From Lyngbya sp. PCC 8106 (GTDB taxonomy: Bacteria > Cyanobacteriota > Cyanobacteriia > Cyanobacteriales > Microcoleaceae), in contig NZ_AAVU01000001.1 in assembly GCF_000169095.1 (NCBI RefSeq), forward strand, positions 186,001 through 250,000: 64,000 bases of DNA. The letters run 5' to 3'. Position 1 is the first letter of the stretch. Each line of letters begins with the position of its first letter. The notes under the pieces were generated by a model, which saw only the letters and a program-made list of their open reading frames with translations, was not told the origin of the DNA and ran no database searches. Made by a program: the position numbers and the translations under genes. Shown here piece after piece: positions 63,224 to 64,000 of the stretch.

Positions 63224-63337
63224 ATGATCTCAGACTTGTTGCGTATTCTTCTTCCCGCAGGTACTTATCTCGGGAGTGTTTACCTATTGCTGGTTTTTGT
63301 TGAAAAGTTTTCTCGAAAAACGATTGGGTTTGAATAA
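63224..63337 (+). CDS. Small single-helix membrane protein, 37 residues
   Basis: MISDLLRILLPAGTYLGSVY and a following LLLVFVEKF make one membrane helix (about residues 6-27), ending in a basic tail RKTIGFE. The ribosome-binding site GGAGGTGA (63209-63216) lies seven bases before the ATG, close to ideal. The size and shape resemble the small subunits of photosynthetic or NDH-1 complexes, but I could not match it to a named one. A chance frame would rarely have such a good signal and helix together. It is convergent with the metal ABC permease, 31 bases away. Confidence 0.65.
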   Translation: MISDLLRILLPAGTYLGSVYLLLVFVEKFSRKTIGFE

Positions 63338-63368
63338 ATAATGTTTGTTCAATTTGGAGTTGGTAGGG

Positions 63369-63998
63369 TTAATGGCTCGACTGACTCCATCCTACGCCTA
63401 CTAAAAATACCACAAGTTGTACTAAAACGATACTTGGCCCTGAAGGTAAATCCCAAATTCCAGAGAGTATCATTCCGACAATACCACTAACTGCCCCAAT
63501 TACCGCAGCGAGTCCTAAAAACGGTATAAATTGATCACAAACCAGTCTAGCTGTAGCAGGGGGAATGATTAAAAAAGCATTGACTAATAAAATCCCTACA
63601 GCCCGAATTGATAAGGCTAAAGTTAGAGATAATAAGATAATAAAACTATAACGATAAATCTGTACAGGAATACCTTTGAGTTGAGCTAAGTCGGGGCTGA
63701 AGGTGAGCAGGATTTGTTCAGGTAAGGTGAGAACTAAACAAACAATAGTCACGACTAACAGCACAACTAATAAAATAATATCTATATTGCTAATCGCGAG
63801 AATATCGCCAAACAAAATGGATAATAAGTTCCCTCGATAGCCTTCTAAAAAAGAAAATCCAAGCGTTCCCAAAGCTACAGAACCCGCCACAATAATCCCT
63901 AAGACTGTATCACTCCCTAAATTGGTAGTGTCGATTAAATAAAGCACTCCTAAACCAAAAATTACCAGTAATAAGGTCAGGGATAATATAGACGGAAG
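63369..63998 (-). CDS. Metal ABC transporter permease, 5' end cut by the window edge
   Basis: The C-terminal about 209 residues of a ZnuB/MntB-type permease for zinc or manganese. The frame stays open to the right edge of the window; a GTG at 63947 is internal, since upstream codons read LPSILSLTLLLVIFGLGV. Several membrane helices are visible, with the family loops LGTLGFSFLEGYRGNLLSIL and RAVGILLVNAFLIIPPATARL, the latter being the usual conserved stretch before the last helices. The cognate ATPase and binding protein should lie beyond the edge. Which metal is carried is not clear. Confidence 0.85.
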   Translation of the reverse strand, partial: LPSILSLTLLLVIFGLGVLYLIDTTNLGSDTVLGIIVAGSVALGTLGFSFLEGYRGNLLSILFGDILAISNIDIILLVVLLVVTIVCLVLTLPEQILLTFSPDLAQLKGIPVQIYRYSFIILLSLTLALSIRAVGILLVNAFLIIPPATARLVCDQFIPFLGLAAVIGAVSGIVGMILSGIWDLPSGPSIVLVQLVVFLVGVGWSQSSH

Positions 63999-64000
63999 TT

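Overview
The window is chromosomal DNA from a cyanobacterium, most likely a filamentous Oscillatoriales-type organism (Lyngbya/Limnoraphis/Planktothrix-like); the genus cannot be fixed from the sequence alone. The evidence is the phycobilisome gene apcD, a GUN4-domain protein, a cyanobacterial AbrB-type regulator, LrtA, several protein families confined to cyanobacteria (DUF3038/DUF4335 pair, Trp-rich TIGR02450), very large PAS/GAF sensor kinases, many GCGATCGC (HIP1) sites and short G/C-rich tandem repeats between genes. Coding sequence is moderately AT-rich and genes lie on both strands in short operons.

Layout. 1-6.1 kb: 3' part of an EVE-domain gene, a membrane PAS/GAF diguanylate cyclase, the ruins of a toxin-antitoxin pair, mutS2 and a zinc-ribbon protein. 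6.7-13.5 kb: a type II NADH dehydrogenase fused to a DoxX domain, an ATPase-like protein coupled to an MscS channel, a small membrane protein, a PLP aminotransferase, a secreted small protein and a YdcF-type protein. 13.5-20.9 kb: apcD, a 23S rRNA uracil methyltransferase, a DUF1232 protein, a universal stress protein, lpxD, cyAbrB, a CPBP membrane protease and a radical SAM enzyme. 21-33 kb is a signalling and surface-polysaccharide block: a 1638-residue hybrid histidine kinase with an ethylene-receptor-like N-terminus, an HTH-AAA-GGDEF protein, a second AAA protein, and a three-gene glycosyltransferase/pyruvyltransferase operon on the opposite strand. 33-47.9 kb: a DUF790 nuclease, an orphan peptide-type ABC permease, apt, DUF3038/DUF4335, an OmpA-like protein, fmt, a STAS-sugar transferase fusion followed by an RsbW-type kinase, a degenerate Nudix protein, an adenosine-deaminase family enzyme, purA, a patatin and a HAD hydrolase. 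48-64 kb: an uncharacterised protein with an alpha/beta hydrolase, a Trp-rich protein, lrtA, lipB, a pentapeptide/TPR protein, a LEA-like protein with a DnaJ-like segment, tRNA-Ser(GCT), two cyanobacterial proteins, a stand-alone TnpB element abutting topA, topA, a 37-residue membrane protein with an excellent ribosome-binding site, and the 3' part of a metal ABC permease.

How the genes work together. Two intact GGDEF proteins, the hybrid kinase, the STAS/RsbW pair and a sugar-transfer cluster all point to control of exopolysaccharide and surface state, though only the STAS-sugar transferase fusion ties signalling to a sugar enzyme in one polypeptide. apt, the deaminase and purA form a loose adenine-nucleotide theme. 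No CRISPR array, prophage or rRNA operon was seen. The strongest leads for something undescribed are the STAS-sugar transferase/RsbW pair, the HTH-AAA-GGDEF/AAA pair, the P-loop-less ATPase-like protein joined to MscS, the degenerate ethylene-type receptor, and the TnpB element whose end supplies the topA stop codon.
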